This document shows, piece after piece, positions 24,738-33,408 of a stretch of 64,000 nucleotides of DNA. Below the pieces are notes generated by a model. It saw nothing but the letters and a program-made list of their open reading frames with translations. It ran no database searches and was not told the DNA's origin. The stretch is taken from assembly GCA_035606665.1 (NCBI GenBank), contig DATNEY010000032.1, forward strand, positions 124,001 through 188,000, in the 5' to 3' direction. Source of the DNA: DASUGC01 sp035606665. GTDB taxonomy: Bacteria > Acidobacteriota > Vicinamibacteria > Vicinamibacterales > SCN-69-37. A program made the translations under genes and the position numbers. Position 1 is the first letter of the stretch, and each line of letters begins with the position of its first letter.

Positions 24738-25607
24738 CTAGATCTCCGGGACCGCGAGTTGTCGAACCCATATCCTCCCGGCAACGGATCGGCTGGCAGC
24801 CGACGTCGCCAATCGAAGCGCCGTGGAAATCGGCCGCCGCTTCAGGACTTCGGCGACCAGAACGGCGCCAAAGACATCGCCGGCTCCAATCGAATTCCTC
24901 GGTACCACTGAAGGCGCCGGGACTCGGCTCAACAAACTACCCTGCCACTTCGCAAGAACACCGGAAGCCCCGAGGGTAACGACACAGTTGCGCAGATCTG
25001 ACAGTCTCAAGGCCTCGATCAACTGTCTCCTCGTGCCGACCCTGCGTTTGAGAAGACGCCCGAATTCGCGTGCCGTACCGATCACCAGGTCTCCGGTTGC
25101 TATCGCGTCCCGAACCAGCGCGCGATCGCAGCGCGAATCCGTCAGCCCGAAGCTCAACGTCAAACCATTGTCTCGACACCGTTGAATGATCTCGAAGGTC
25201 GCGCTCGGCGCCACGCGCAGCAGACCTTGCACACCGGCAACGTGAACGTGATGAAACCTCCGAAGCCCACCCTCGTCCTGGAGGTTGAGGTGGCTCACGT
25301 AGTGAAAGAAGTCCGGCTCGGCCGAGCGCCGGAACCATGTGCCGTCCTTCCGGACGCATATCGTGGCAACTTTTGTGCGACGGTTCCCGGCGACGATCAG
25401 CCGCGAGACGTCGACACCATTGCGCCGCAGGAACCGGCGGACCAGAGCGCCATTCGCATCCTCGCCGACACGGCCCAGAAGCGTCACACGTATCCCTCGG
25501 CGCGCCAATACGGCGCTTGCAATGACGGCATTGCCACCTGGACACAGAATCTCTTCGCTGTCGGCTTCGAATCGGATCCTGTCTACTAGAACGGGACCGA
25601 CACACAA
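24738..25607 (-). CDS. PfkB-family carbohydrate kinase
   Basis: About 289 residues, with both PfkB signatures: LCPGGNAVIASAVLARRG near the N-terminus and the catalytic IGAGDVFGA near residue 245. Unlike its partner it should be an active sugar kinase. The start is uncertain: the frame opens after a TAG at 25650, and the only plausible initiation codon is TTG at 25607, which leaves a very short N-terminus. An ATG at 25611 lies in another frame. It is the first gene of the operon with the AAA+ fusion (41-base gap) and the transaldolase. Ribokinase, fructokinase or adenosine kinase activity cannot be separated. Confidence 0.82.
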   Translation of the reverse strand: MCVGPVLVDRIRFEADSEEILCPGGNAVIASAVLARRGIRVTLLGRVGEDANGALVRRFLRRNGVDVSRLIVAGNRRTKVATICVRKDGTWFRRSAEPDFFHYVSHLNLQDEGGLRRFHHVHVAGVQGLLRVAPSATFEIIQRCRDNGLTLSFGLTDSRCDRALVRDAIATGDLVIGTAREFGRLLKRRVGTRRQLIEALRLSDLRNCVVTLGASGVLAKWQGSLLSRVPAPSVVPRNSIGAGDVFGAVLVAEVLKRRPISTALRLATSAASRSVAGRIWVRQLAVPEI

Positions 25608-25703
25608 ACATCGCGGGCGTGCAACTCGACTGGGTCGACCTGTCAGGATCTACCCTTCCACAGCGACAGTTTTCTGCCGTTCCACATCAACAGGAATTAT
25701 GCG

Positions 25704-26924
25704 CTAAACCGTCGGTTGTGCCAGTCGATTGGTGGAAGCGGAATCGGAAGCGCTCCCGCTTGGAAAACTGTAGTCCTCGACAACTGTTTCCGCAACCGCG
25801 CGTTCCACGAGCGCCGTAACGTCGAGCTCCGTTTCGGCGGACTCCGCCGCCCCCGGCCGCGCCCCCGTCGTCGGATACCTCGGCGTGAACAGCGTGCAGC
25901 AGTCCTCGTCAGGAATAATCGATGTCTCGTACGTGCCCGCGCGCTGCGCGTTGAGCGTGATCTCCTCTTTGTCGAAGCCAACGAGCGGCCGGAGGATCGG
26001 CAGCTTCGTCACTTCGCCCACTGCCATGATGTTCTTGAGCGTCTGCGAAGCGACCTGGCCGACCGAGTCGCCGGTGACGAGCGCGTGCGCGCCGGTGACA
26101 AGCGCCAGCCGCTCGGCGATCCGCATCATCAGCCGGCGGTACACCACGACGCGCAGTGCCGGCGGAATCGTGACCACGACCTGCTGCTGAATCCCGCCGA
26201 ACGGCACGAGGAACAGGCGCGACCGCAGCTGTGACCGCGTCAGGATGCGCACGAGCTCGCGGGCCTTTTCCTGCGATGTGTGCGACAGGATCGGATAGCT
26301 GTGAAAGTGGACGAAGTGAGATCGGCAGCCGCGCCGAATCATGCGCCAGGCCGCGACCGGCGAATCGATCCCGCCGGAAAGCAGCGTCATCACGCGGCCG
26401 CTCGAGCCGACCGGCAGGCCGCCGACGCCCGGCTCCTTCGCGAAATGGAAGAACGCGTCCGATGACAGAACCTCAATCCGAATGCTGAGGTCGGGATTCG
26501 AGAGATCGACCTTCCAGCCCGTCGCCTTTTGAACGGCAGCGCCCACTACGCGCTCGAGATCGGGCGACGGGGTCGCAAAACGCTTGTCGGCCCGGCGCGC
26601 CCTCACGCGAAAGCTCGCGGCCGTTCTTCCGGTAACCGCTGACGCGACCGCGGCTGCAATCGTGGATACGTCCGGCACCACGTGCGTGGCGCGCGAGAAG
26701 TTGCCGATGCCGGGCAGGCGCGACAGCCGCGTACGCACTTCCTCCCACTGCTCATCACCGCTGCCGCCGAGCCTGATGACGACCCGCCCGACCATCGGCC
26801 GTACGTCCTTGACGTCGAGCCCCTTCAGGCACGCGCGTATCGAGCGCACCAGCATCGACACGAACCACGGCCGGTTCCTGCCTTTGAGCGCGAGCTCGCC
26901 GTAGTGGACGATGACGGATGACAC
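25704..26924 (-). CDS. thiI: tRNA 4-thiouridine synthase ThiI
   Basis: 406 residues in THUMP + PP-loop order: N-terminal ferredoxin-like/THUMP region (HYGELALKGRNRPWF), then the PP-loop SGGIDSP near residue 188, and VTGDSVGQVASQT. The rhodanese domain with the terminal Cys of enterobacterial ThiI is missing; DEDCCTLFTP remains, as in many bacterial short forms. It adenylates U8 of tRNA before thiolation and may use a separate sulfur carrier; a rhodanese is encoded at 9084-9899. GTG start, nine bases after hpnE. Confidence 0.92.
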   Translation of the reverse strand: MSSVIVHYGELALKGRNRPWFVSMLVRSIRACLKGLDVKDVRPMVGRVVIRLGGSGDEQWEEVRTRLSRLPGIGNFSRATHVVPDVSTIAAAVASAVTGRTAASFRVRARRADKRFATPSPDLERVVGAAVQKATGWKVDLSNPDLSIRIEVLSSDAFFHFAKEPGVGGLPVGSSGRVMTLLSGGIDSPVAAWRMIRRGCRSHFVHFHSYPILSHTSQEKARELVRILTRSQLRSRLFLVPFGGIQQQVVVTIPPALRVVVYRRLMMRIAERLALVTGAHALVTGDSVGQVASQTLKNIMAVGEVTKLPILRPLVGFDKEEITLNAQRAGTYETSIIPDEDCCTLFTPRYPTTGARPGAAESAETELDVTALVERAVAETVVEDYSFPSGSASDSASTNRLAQPTV

Positions 26925-26933
26925 GATCGTTGA

Positions 26934-28319
26934 TTATGCCGAAAGGGCGGCGTCCGCCGCGGCATGACCGCTTCTGACGGCGCCCTCGATCGTGCCCGGC
27001 AGCCCCGTATCGGTCCAGTCGCCTGCCAGGTAGAAGCCCGCCAGCCTGGTGACCGCGCCTGGCCGGGACGGCCCGCCGGGCGAGAGCGAGAACGTGGCGC
27101 GCGGCTCGCGCACCACCACGGATCGCTCGACAACGGTGTCCCGAAACGCGGGAAGGGCGCGGACGATCTGCGCGTGAGCCAGCGCCGTCAGCACGGCGTT
27201 GTCCTGCCTCAACAAATCGTCCGCGCCGCTTGCCACGATGGACAGATGCTGCATCCCTGGCGCAATCATGCGCTTGTCGAAAAGCCAATGCATCGGTCCA
27301 TCGACGAATCCGATGAAGGGCGGCGTCCGAGGCGCGGCAGCGCCGTCCGCTCCACGAATCCACAGATTGACGGTCACTATCGGGGAACTCGACATCGCTG
27401 AGGCTGCGGCATTGATGGTGGCCAGCTCGGCGGGCACTTCGTCGCCCCAGAGCCTGCCGAGCGCATGCCACGGCACGCCGCTGACGACGACCGGCGCGGC
27501 GATCCGCGCATCATTTGCGTGAACGACGAACCCACCCGCAGTGTTCAGTGCAACGCGCGCCCGCGTCCGCAAGGCGACCTCGCCACCTCGCTCCCGAATG
27601 AACGTGGACGCCGGCCCCGCAAACAGATCGTCGAGCGGTACGGTCGCGAGTCCGATCGACGCAGCCGCCGGATCCGATCCGAACAATTCGCCGAGCACCC
27701 GCACGAAGGCCGGCGCCGCCGCAGACGCAGGCGACTGATTCAGCGCCGCAATCGCGAGCGGATGCCACAACCAGCGACAGAGCGCCGGCGACTGGCCTCG
27801 ATCTCGAAGCCACTCCGCCACCGTGAGAGTCGCGGGCGTCTCCGCGGCCACGGCCTCCGCGCCGCGCGCGCGCACGGTCCGGAGGAAGGAAAAGAGCCGA
27901 AGTGCCGACAATCGATCGGCCGTATTGACCCCGCGCCAGCGCATGAGACCGCCGATGAGATGCCAGGGCGCGGGCAATGGCGGACAGGCAAGCGTCTCGA
28001 CACGGCCCTCGCCGGCCATCGTGACGGAAAGCTGCGACTGGAGCGGCGCCAGATCCGCGGCGCCAATACGCTTCAGGAAGTCGTAGGTCTCGCGATAGCA
28101 GCCAAAGAGCGCGTGTTGCCCGTTGTCCACGCGCTCGCCGGAATCGCGATCGACAAACGAAGTCGAGCGCCCGCCGGGGCGTGGCGCTTCCTCGAGAACC
28201 ACGACTCGCTTTCCGCGCTCCGCCAGCCGGACCGCGGCACTGAGGCCGGCGAATCCGCTGCCCACAACCACCGCATCCGCGGTTGGCGGCAGCGATGGAA
28301 TCGTCACTTCTGGTTCCAC
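26934..28319 (-). CDS. hpnE: Hydroxysqualene dehydroxylase HpnE
   Basis: 461 residues. The FAD-binding GxGxxG motif appears as VVVGSGFAGLSAAVRLAERG, with the ribose-binding Glu in VVVLEEAPRPGGRS, then the family segment DNGQHALFGCYRETYDFL and the C-terminal FAD motif FYLAGDWTDTGLPGTIEGA. It reduces hydroxysqualene to squalene, the last step of the three-enzyme bacterial route to squalene for hopanoids. The GTG start overlaps hpnD by 16 bases; thiI follows. Confidence 0.92.
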   Translation of the reverse strand: MEPEVTIPSLPPTADAVVVGSGFAGLSAAVRLAERGKRVVVLEEAPRPGGRSTSFVDRDSGERVDNGQHALFGCYRETYDFLKRIGAADLAPLQSQLSVTMAGEGRVETLACPPLPAPWHLIGGLMRWRGVNTADRLSALRLFSFLRTVRARGAEAVAAETPATLTVAEWLRDRGQSPALCRWLWHPLAIAALNQSPASAAAPAFVRVLGELFGSDPAAASIGLATVPLDDLFAGPASTFIRERGGEVALRTRARVALNTAGGFVVHANDARIAAPVVVSGVPWHALGRLWGDEVPAELATINAAASAMSSSPIVTVNLWIRGADGAAAPRTPPFIGFVDGPMHWLFDKRMIAPGMQHLSIVASGADDLLRQDNAVLTALAHAQIVRALPAFRDTVVERSVVVREPRATFSLSPGGPSRPGAVTRLAGFYLAGDWTDTGLPGTIEGAVRSGHAAADAALSA

Positions 28320-29131
28320 CAGACTCCGGCAGCCAGGATGGCCTGGCGCGGCCGGGGCACGCGGATGACGCCGGAAAAAACGTCGAACTTCGCGGTCTCG
28401 ATCCGCCGCAGCAGATCGAAATAGATCACGCGCATGATCTCGGCCGCGACGAAACGGCGTGCGTCGTCTGACGGCAGGGCTCGTACGGCACGCGAGAAGA
28501 AGACGTGCGCCCGGGCCGCCTGGTGCTCGAGGACGGAGCGGACCTTGGGATTCTGAATGCCGGCCCCAGCGTGCTCGACTTCGCTGCTGATGTCGGCTTC
28601 CGTGCAGCCGAACCGGCTAAGGTCCTCCAGCGGCAGATAGAAGCGGTTGCGCCTGTAGTCGACGGCGACGTCGCGAAGAATATTGGTCAACTGGAGCGCC
28701 ACGCCCAGGTCGCGCGCGTAGTCGAGGACGCCCTGTTCGCGATACCCGAAGATCTCCGCGCACATGAGGCCGACGGCCGAGGCTACGCGATGGCAGTACG
28801 GCTCGAGTTCCTCGAAGGACTGGTAACGCCGCGGTGTCGCGTCCATGGCGACGCCGTCGACGAGCGCATCGAACTGGATCCGCGGGAGATGGAACGGCGC
28901 GACAAACGGCTGAAGCGCCTGGCCCTGCGGCGTTTTCGGCGGCCGGCCCTCGAATACGTCCGCCACCTCCTGACGCCACAGTGCGAGCGCCGCAGTCGCC
29001 CGGGTCTCATCCGGCTCGAGATCGATCGCGTCGTCCACCGCCCGGCAGAAGTCGAACACCGCGGTGATGGCGCGGCGCTGCGGGGCGGGCAGCACGAGGA
29101 ACGAGTAGTAGAAGCTTGTCTTTCGAGTCAC
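28304..29131 (-). CDS. hpnD: Presqualene diphosphate synthase HpnD
   Basis: 275 residues from the GTG at 29131, which forms a GTGA overlap with the hpnC stop. The first aspartate-rich motif is CRAVDDAIDLEPDE and the second is NILRDVAVDY; NRFYLPLEDL follows. These are the Mg-diphosphate binding motifs of squalene/phytoene synthases. HpnD condenses two farnesyl diphosphates to presqualene diphosphate. The longer open frame to 29368 overlaps hpnC and is not used. Confidence 0.93.
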   Translation of the reverse strand: MTRKTSFYYSFLVLPAPQRRAITAVFDFCRAVDDAIDLEPDETRATAALALWRQEVADVFEGRPPKTPQGQALQPFVAPFHLPRIQFDALVDGVAMDATPRRYQSFEELEPYCHRVASAVGLMCAEIFGYREQGVLDYARDLGVALQLTNILRDVAVDYRRNRFYLPLEDLSRFGCTEADISSEVEHAGAGIQNPKVRSVLEHQAARAHVFFSRAVRALPSDDARRFVAAEIMRVIYFDLLRRIETAKFDVFSGVIRVPRPRQAILAAGVWWNQK

Positions 29132-29994
29132 AGACGCCAGGCCACCATGCGGGCCGCAATCACCGCGGCATCCATCATCCCAAGCGTGGGCCGCGACTGG
29201 AACACGTCGTACCCTCCGGCAGCGAGCCGGTCCAGGATGCGGACGCCGCCCAGCCAAGTTGCGCGAAGCTCCCAGCGCAGGCGGCCGCGCACTCCGTCCG
29301 CGACGGGCCGGCCGCGCCCGAACAACCCGCGCGTCCGTTCTGCCGCGGCTTCGAGCGCTCGCCGCCACTCGGGGGTGAACCGGCGGCGCTTCAGGTCCTC
29401 GAGATTCGCGCCGGCCGCATCTGCTTCAGATAGCGGAACATACAGCCGGTCCTTTCGCAGGTCCACTTCGATGTCCTGCCAGAAATTCGTGAGCTGGAGC
29501 GCTGTGCACACGGCATCGGAGCACGCGTCGAGCTCGTCATCCCGGTAACCGTTCACTCGCAGCACGAGCCGGCCGACAGGATTTGCGGACCGCCGGCAGT
29601 AGTCGAAGAGATCGTCCCAGGTCCCGTAGCGTTTCACCGTCACGTCCTGCCTGAACGCGCTCAGCAGGTCTTCGAGGAGGGCCACGTCGAGACGGCAGAC
29701 GCGGATCGACTCGCCGAGGGCCTGGAAGATCGCGGCGGCGTCGGAATCGTCGTCTGCGCGCTCACCGCGCGCCGCCCGATGGAGCCGATCCTGCCAGTCG
29801 TCGAGGAGCGCGAAGCGTGCCTCGTCGGTGCGCGTGCCCTCGTCCGCGAAGTCGTCCGCGATGCGGGCGAAGGCGTAGATGGCCGCGATGTGAGGCCGCG
29901 CCCGCCTGGGAAGGAGCCGTGAGGCTACGGGAAAGTTCTCGTAGTGACGCTGCGCGATGTCGAGACAGCGCGCGTAGGCGACGTCCGTCACCAC
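29128..29994 (-). CDS. hpnC: Hydroxysqualene synthase HpnC
   Basis: 288 residues, starting with two GTG codons at 29994 and 29991. Squalene/phytoene synthase fold with FARIADDFADEG as the first Asp-rich motif and NFWQDIEVDLRKDRLY as the second. Together with HpnD and HpnE it completes the hpnCDE squalene route. It overlaps the adenosyltransferase stop by 7 bases, so the run cobalamin adenosyltransferase-hpnC-hpnD-hpnE-thiI is one transcription unit. No squalene-hopene cyclase is in the window. Confidence 0.93.
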   Translation of the reverse strand: MVTDVAYARCLDIAQRHYENFPVASRLLPRRARPHIAAIYAFARIADDFADEGTRTDEARFALLDDWQDRLHRAARGERADDDSDAAAIFQALGESIRVCRLDVALLEDLLSAFRQDVTVKRYGTWDDLFDYCRRSANPVGRLVLRVNGYRDDELDACSDAVCTALQLTNFWQDIEVDLRKDRLYVPLSEADAAGANLEDLKRRRFTPEWRRALEAAAERTRGLFGRGRPVADGVRGRLRWELRATWLGGVRILDRLAAGGYDVFQSRPTLGMMDAAVIAARMVAWRL

Positions 29995-30527
29995 TCGGTT
30001 TCCGTCGCGCCCGCCTGATGATTCGCCGCCCGCGCGAGCACGAACAGAAGATCGGACAACCTGTTGATGTAGACGACGGTCACGGGCGCCACTGCGTCGC
30101 GGCCCAGCGCGACGATGGACCGCTCGGCGCGGCGGCAGACGGCGCGGGAAAGATGGAGCAGGGCGCCCACCGGCACTCCACCCGCGAGGATGAAACGCCG
30201 AAGGGGCGGCAGCCCGGCCTCGAACTGATCGATCGCGCGCTCGAGCCGGATGACGTCGTCATCGCCGAGCTTCGCCTTGTCCACACGTGCGGCTATCTTG
30301 TGCGCCGGATCGGCCAGCATCGCGCCCAGCGCGAAGAGGTCGCGCTGAATCGCGGCCAGGAGCGCGTCGATGCTCGCGTCCGGTTTGTGCGAGCGCACGA
30401 GCCCGAGCCAGGCGTTGAGCTCGTCCACCTCGCCGTATGCCGAGACGCGCCGGTCCGTTTTCGACACGCGCGTGCCGTCGAACAGCGCGGTGTCACCCTC
30501 GTCGCCGGTCTTCGTGTAAATGCGCAC
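29988..30527 (-). CDS. Cob(I)alamin adenosyltransferase, PduO type
   Basis: 179 residues with the PduO N-terminal signature IYTKTGDEGDTALFDGTRV, the GEVDELNAWLG segment and the C-terminal YINRLSDLLFVLAR. It transfers the adenosyl group of ATP to cob(I)alamin, giving coenzyme B12. A single domain of normal length. GTG start at 30527, only 26 bases from the divergent mutY start, so both promoters must extend into the neighbouring gene. It leads the operon with hpnCDE and thiI. Confidence 0.94.
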   Translation of the reverse strand: MRIYTKTGDEGDTALFDGTRVSKTDRRVSAYGEVDELNAWLGLVRSHKPDASIDALLAAIQRDLFALGAMLADPAHKIAARVDKAKLGDDDVIRLERAIDQFEAGLPPLRRFILAGGVPVGALLHLSRAVCRRAERSIVALGRDAVAPVTVVYINRLSDLLFVLARAANHQAGATETEW

Positions 30528-30553
30528 GGGCGTTGTCCCCTATTATTACGCCG

Positions 30554-31270
30554 GTGGTTCGCCCTCGACGCCGTACGAAATCGCTGCCGATTCCAGATCC
30601 CGAGCTCCGCCAGTGGTTCCGCAGGCGCCTGCTCGCCTGGTACCGCCGCCACGGACGCGACCTGCCCTGGCGGCGCACCCGCGATCCTTACCGCGTCCTC
30701 GTGTCGGAGGTCATGCTGCAGCAGACGCAGGTCGATCGCGTCCTGCCCAAGTACGCGGAGTGGCTGTCACGGTACCCGAGCTTCGAGGCGCTGGCCGCGG
30801 CCGAGGAACGCGAGGTGATGAGTACCTGGTACCCGCTCGGCTACAACATCCGCCCCAAGCGCCTTCAGGCGATCGCGCGCGAGTCGGTCGAGCGCTTCGG
30901 CGGCACGCTGCCGGGCGACGAAACGACGCTACGCTCGTTCAAGGGCATCGGGGCCTACACCGCCGGCGCGGTAATGAGCTTCGCATTCGGCAAGCGCGCG
31001 GCGATTCTCGACACGAACGTCGCCCGCGTGCTCTTTCGCGTGTTCATCGGACGCGGCGAACCGCGGAGCCACGCGATGGAAATGCACCTCTGGGACGTGT
31101 CGCGCGCCGTGCTTCCCCATCGGCACTACTACGACTTCAATCAGGCGCTCATGGATTTCGGCGCCACGCTGTGCCCGGCGAGAAAGCCGCAATGCCGGCG
31201 CTGTCCGATGAAGGCCAGCTGCAAGTCGTATCCATTCACTGAAGCTGACCGGCAGCCACGTGGCCGCTGA
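30554..31270 (+). CDS. mutY: A/G-specific adenine glycosylase MutY, short form
   Basis: About 238 residues from the GTG at 30554. The HhH-GPD glycosylase has the catalytic Glu in SEVMLQQTQV, the hairpin KGIGAYTAGAV and the catalytic Asp in AILDTNVARV. The iron-sulfur ligands CPARKPQCRRCPMKASC (C-x6-C-x2-C-x5-C) are intact. The usual C-terminal MutT-like domain that recognises 8-oxoguanine is absent: the protein stops soon after the cluster, and a free MutT gene starts 11 bases before its stop. It removes A opposite 8-oxoG. Confidence 0.93.
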   Translation: MVRPRRRTKSLPIPDPELRQWFRRRLLAWYRRHGRDLPWRRTRDPYRVLVSEVMLQQTQVDRVLPKYAEWLSRYPSFEALAAAEEREVMSTWYPLGYNIRPKRLQAIARESVERFGGTLPGDETTLRSFKGIGAYTAGAVMSFAFGKRAAILDTNVARVLFRVFIGRGEPRSHAMEMHLWDVSRAVLPHRHYYDFNQALMDFGATLCPARKPQCRRCPMKASCKSYPFTEADRQPRGR

Positions 31271-31679
31271 TTCCCCGACCATCGTCGTGCTCGCCGCGGT
31301 CATCGAACGCGGCGGCCTTCTGCTCGTGACGCGCCGGCTCGCGGGCACGCATCTCTCGGGACGATGGGAGTTTCCGGGCGGCAAGTGCGAGCCGGGCGAG
31401 GCGCCCGACGCGTGCCTCGCGCGGGAACTCAGCGAAGAACTTGGCGTGGAGTCGGAGATCGGCGAAGAGCTGCTGGTCACAGAGCACGCATATCCGGGGC
31501 GCACCGTGCGTCTGCACTTCCGCCTGTGCCGGATTCTCGGCGAGCCTCGCCCGATGATCGGGCAGGAAATGCGCTGGGTCAGTCGTGAGGATCTGGGCGG
31601 CCTGGAGTTCCCCGAAGCCGACCGCGATCTGATCGCGCTGCTGTCGAAGCCTACTTCCCCAGCATCAGATCGACGGTGA
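31260..31679 (+). CDS. Nudix (deoxy)nucleoside triphosphate pyrophosphohydrolase, MutT-like
   Basis: 139 residues, GTG start inside the end of mutY. The Nudix box begins GGKCEPGEAPDACLAREL and continues SEELG, complete with the REx2EE core. This fits 8-oxo-dGTP sanitation alongside MutY: the two genes form a compact GO-system pair. An alternative view is that it supplies the missing C-terminal recognition domain of MutY in trans. Its 3' end overlaps the opposing cupredoxin-like gene by 29 bases. Confidence 0.9.
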   Translation: MAADSPTIVVLAAVIERGGLLLVTRRLAGTHLSGRWEFPGGKCEPGEAPDACLARELSEELGVESEIGEELLVTEHAYPGRTVRLHFRLCRILGEPRPMIGQEMRWVSREDLGGLEFPEADRDLIALLSKPTSPASDRR

Positions 31680-32364
31680 CGGTCTCGCCGTCCTTCACGG
31701 TGACCTTCACCGGCGTCGCGAGCTTCAGTGCTTCGTGCCACACCTTCAGCGTGTAGGTGCCGGCAGGCACGCCATCGAGCCTGAACTTTCCGTCGACGCC
31801 GGATGAAGCCGAGAGCTCCTCTGAGACGTGCAGGTAAGCGCGCATCCATGTGTGCGTGCTGCACGACAGCGTGGCGATGCCCGCCTTGTCGATCGGACGC
31901 GACAGCGTCATGTTCGGCACCGGGACGCTGACGTTGAAGAACGCGCGCCCGTCCGCGCCGGCGGCGTGCATCGTATGCAGCGTCGCGTCCTTGCTCGTCA
32001 TCTTGACGGTGCCATTCGGGCGCATGAACGTCACGCGCGGCACGAAGCGGCACTTGTCGTTCGTGAACGGTGCCTCCGCCTGATGCTGGCTCTTCACTCC
32101 GGGTACCGTGACCACGACGTTTGCGAGATGACCCGATCCATCGACGACGATTGATTCGTCGGGAACGGTCTGGCCGCACACGCCGGGATCGATGGTGACG
32201 CGGATGGGTTTCTGCGTCGCTTCCTTCGTCGAGGCGACGCCGACGATCGTGCCGCCGGCCCGGGTAGCGGCGACGCGGTTGGCCGATGCATCGAGCCCGG
32301 TGACGAATGTCAGCGCCGCGAGCGTACCGGTTCCAAGTATTCCCAGAGCAGATATCCGACCCAT
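31651..32364 (-). CDS. Exported cupredoxin-like protein with carboxypeptidase-regulatory domain
   Basis: 237 residues with an N-terminal signal/anchor (ALGILGTGTLAALTFVTG). The middle has a His in TMHAAG and the motif LSCSTHTWMRAY, the Cys/His arrangement typical of the cupredoxin-like proteins often annotated as methylamine utilisation proteins. The C-terminal 55 residues (VDGKFRLDGVPAGTYTLKVWHE) are a transthyretin-like regulatory fold. The start lies inside the 3' end of the cytochrome-porin gene (55-base overlap), implying co-expression. Probably a periplasmic copper or electron-transfer protein. Confidence 0.75.
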   Translation of the reverse strand: MGRISALGILGTGTLAALTFVTGLDASANRVAATRAGGTIVGVASTKEATQKPIRVTIDPGVCGQTVPDESIVVDGSGHLANVVVTVPGVKSQHQAEAPFTNDKCRFVPRVTFMRPNGTVKMTSKDATLHTMHAAGADGRAFFNVSVPVPNMTLSRPIDKAGIATLSCSTHTWMRAYLHVSEELSASSGVDGKFRLDGVPAGTYTLKVWHEALKLATPVKVTVKDGETVTVDLMLGK

Positions 32365-33377
32365 TTCACACCCTGTTCATCACGCTTGTTCACTGGAATA
32401 CGAACGCCGAAGGCCCCGGCCAGCGCGCCGGATTTCGACAGCCCTTTGCGCAGCTGCGGCGTCAGCGCCACCTCGTCGTTCTCGCCGTTGAGCTCGATGC
32501 CGAATGTGAACGTCGACGGAAGCAGCTTGGCATCGTGCCCGAGATAAATGTTGTAGAGCGTCGCTCTGTCCGCCCACGGGTTGTGCCGCGGAAACTCGAG
32601 CTTGAATTGCGTCTGGAGGTACGTCTGCGTTCCGATCGTCGACGCGGTGGCGATGTACGGCTCGAAGCCAGCCTGGCCACCACCAAGGCCGCGCGACTCC
32701 CTGCCGGACGGCGCCACGAAGTCGAAGCCCACGGTGACGAGGTGATTCGAGGTCGTCGGATTCAGCGCGTATTTCAAGCCGAGCTCGATGTCGCCGATGC
32801 CCGTGTTGCGCCCGCCGCCTGGATTGACCGAGCCGACAGGAAACACGGCTTCGAGCTGGGCGCGCTTGCCCAGGCGGCGCTCGTAGATCGCCGCCATCTC
32901 GTACTCGTTCGGCTCGCCTTTCTTGTGCGACGCCACGGGCGCAAGAATGAACTCGTCCTCGAGAAACGCTTTTTCGGCGAACATCGGGCGCGGCAGATTC
33001 AGGTTGCCGGACGGCCAGCCGGGTTCCTTGCAGAACTTCTTGACGAAGCCGACGAACTCGCTGATCTGCGCCGGAGTGAGGAAATCGCCGAACGCCGGCA
33101 TCTGAGCCGACAGGCCGGTAATGGGCCCGCCCTTCGAAATCACGGCCTCCCAGTCGGGATCGCCCTCAGGCGTCGTAAGGCTGCAGTCGGTGAAATCCAT
33201 CGGCGTGACGGTGATTGTCGGCACGTCGACCTTGCCCGACCCGTCCTTGCCGTGGCAACGCGAGCACCACGCGTCCCACATCTCCGGAATCGTTTTGGGT
33301 GTCGGCGCGTCCTGCGCCATTGCGGGTGCGCCCGCGCCGAGGAACAGCGCCGCGAGGACAAACAGGCGCGCTTTCAT
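32310..33377 (-). CDS. Cytochrome c domain fused to outer-membrane porin
   Basis: About 355 residues from the ATG at 33377 (MKARLFVLAALFLGAGAPAM, Sec signal); two in-frame starts upstream exist. Residues about 30-125 form a monohaem cytochrome c domain with CSRCHG as the haem site and a Met-containing loop (AQMPAFGDFLT). The remaining 230 residues have the barrel pattern of MetA/phenol-type porins, with YEMAAIYERRLGKRAQLEA and FRIPVNKRD-like strands. Such fusions place a haem at the mouth of a pore. It is encoded just before the cupredoxin-like gene, suggesting a redox pair at the outer membrane. Confidence 0.78.
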   Translation of the reverse strand: MKARLFVLAALFLGAGAPAMAQDAPTPKTIPEMWDAWCSRCHGKDGSGKVDVPTITVTPMDFTDCSLTTPEGDPDWEAVISKGGPITGLSAQMPAFGDFLTPAQISEFVGFVKKFCKEPGWPSGNLNLPRPMFAEKAFLEDEFILAPVASHKKGEPNEYEMAAIYERRLGKRAQLEAVFPVGSVNPGGGRNTGIGDIELGLKYALNPTTSNHLVTVGFDFVAPSGRESRGLGGGQAGFEPYIATASTIGTQTYLQTQFKLEFPRHNPWADRATLYNIYLGHDAKLLPSTFTFGIELNGENDEVALTPQLRKGLSKSGALAGAFGVRIPVNKRDEQGVKWVGYLLWEYLEPVRSRR

Positions 33378-33408
33378 GCCTTTCATGCGGCGCAACTATA
33401 CACGACGG

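Noticed and set aside
29132..29368. N-terminal extension of HpnD
   Set aside because: Arg/Gly-rich sequence overlapping hpnC; the GTGA overlap at 29128-29131 is the coupled start.
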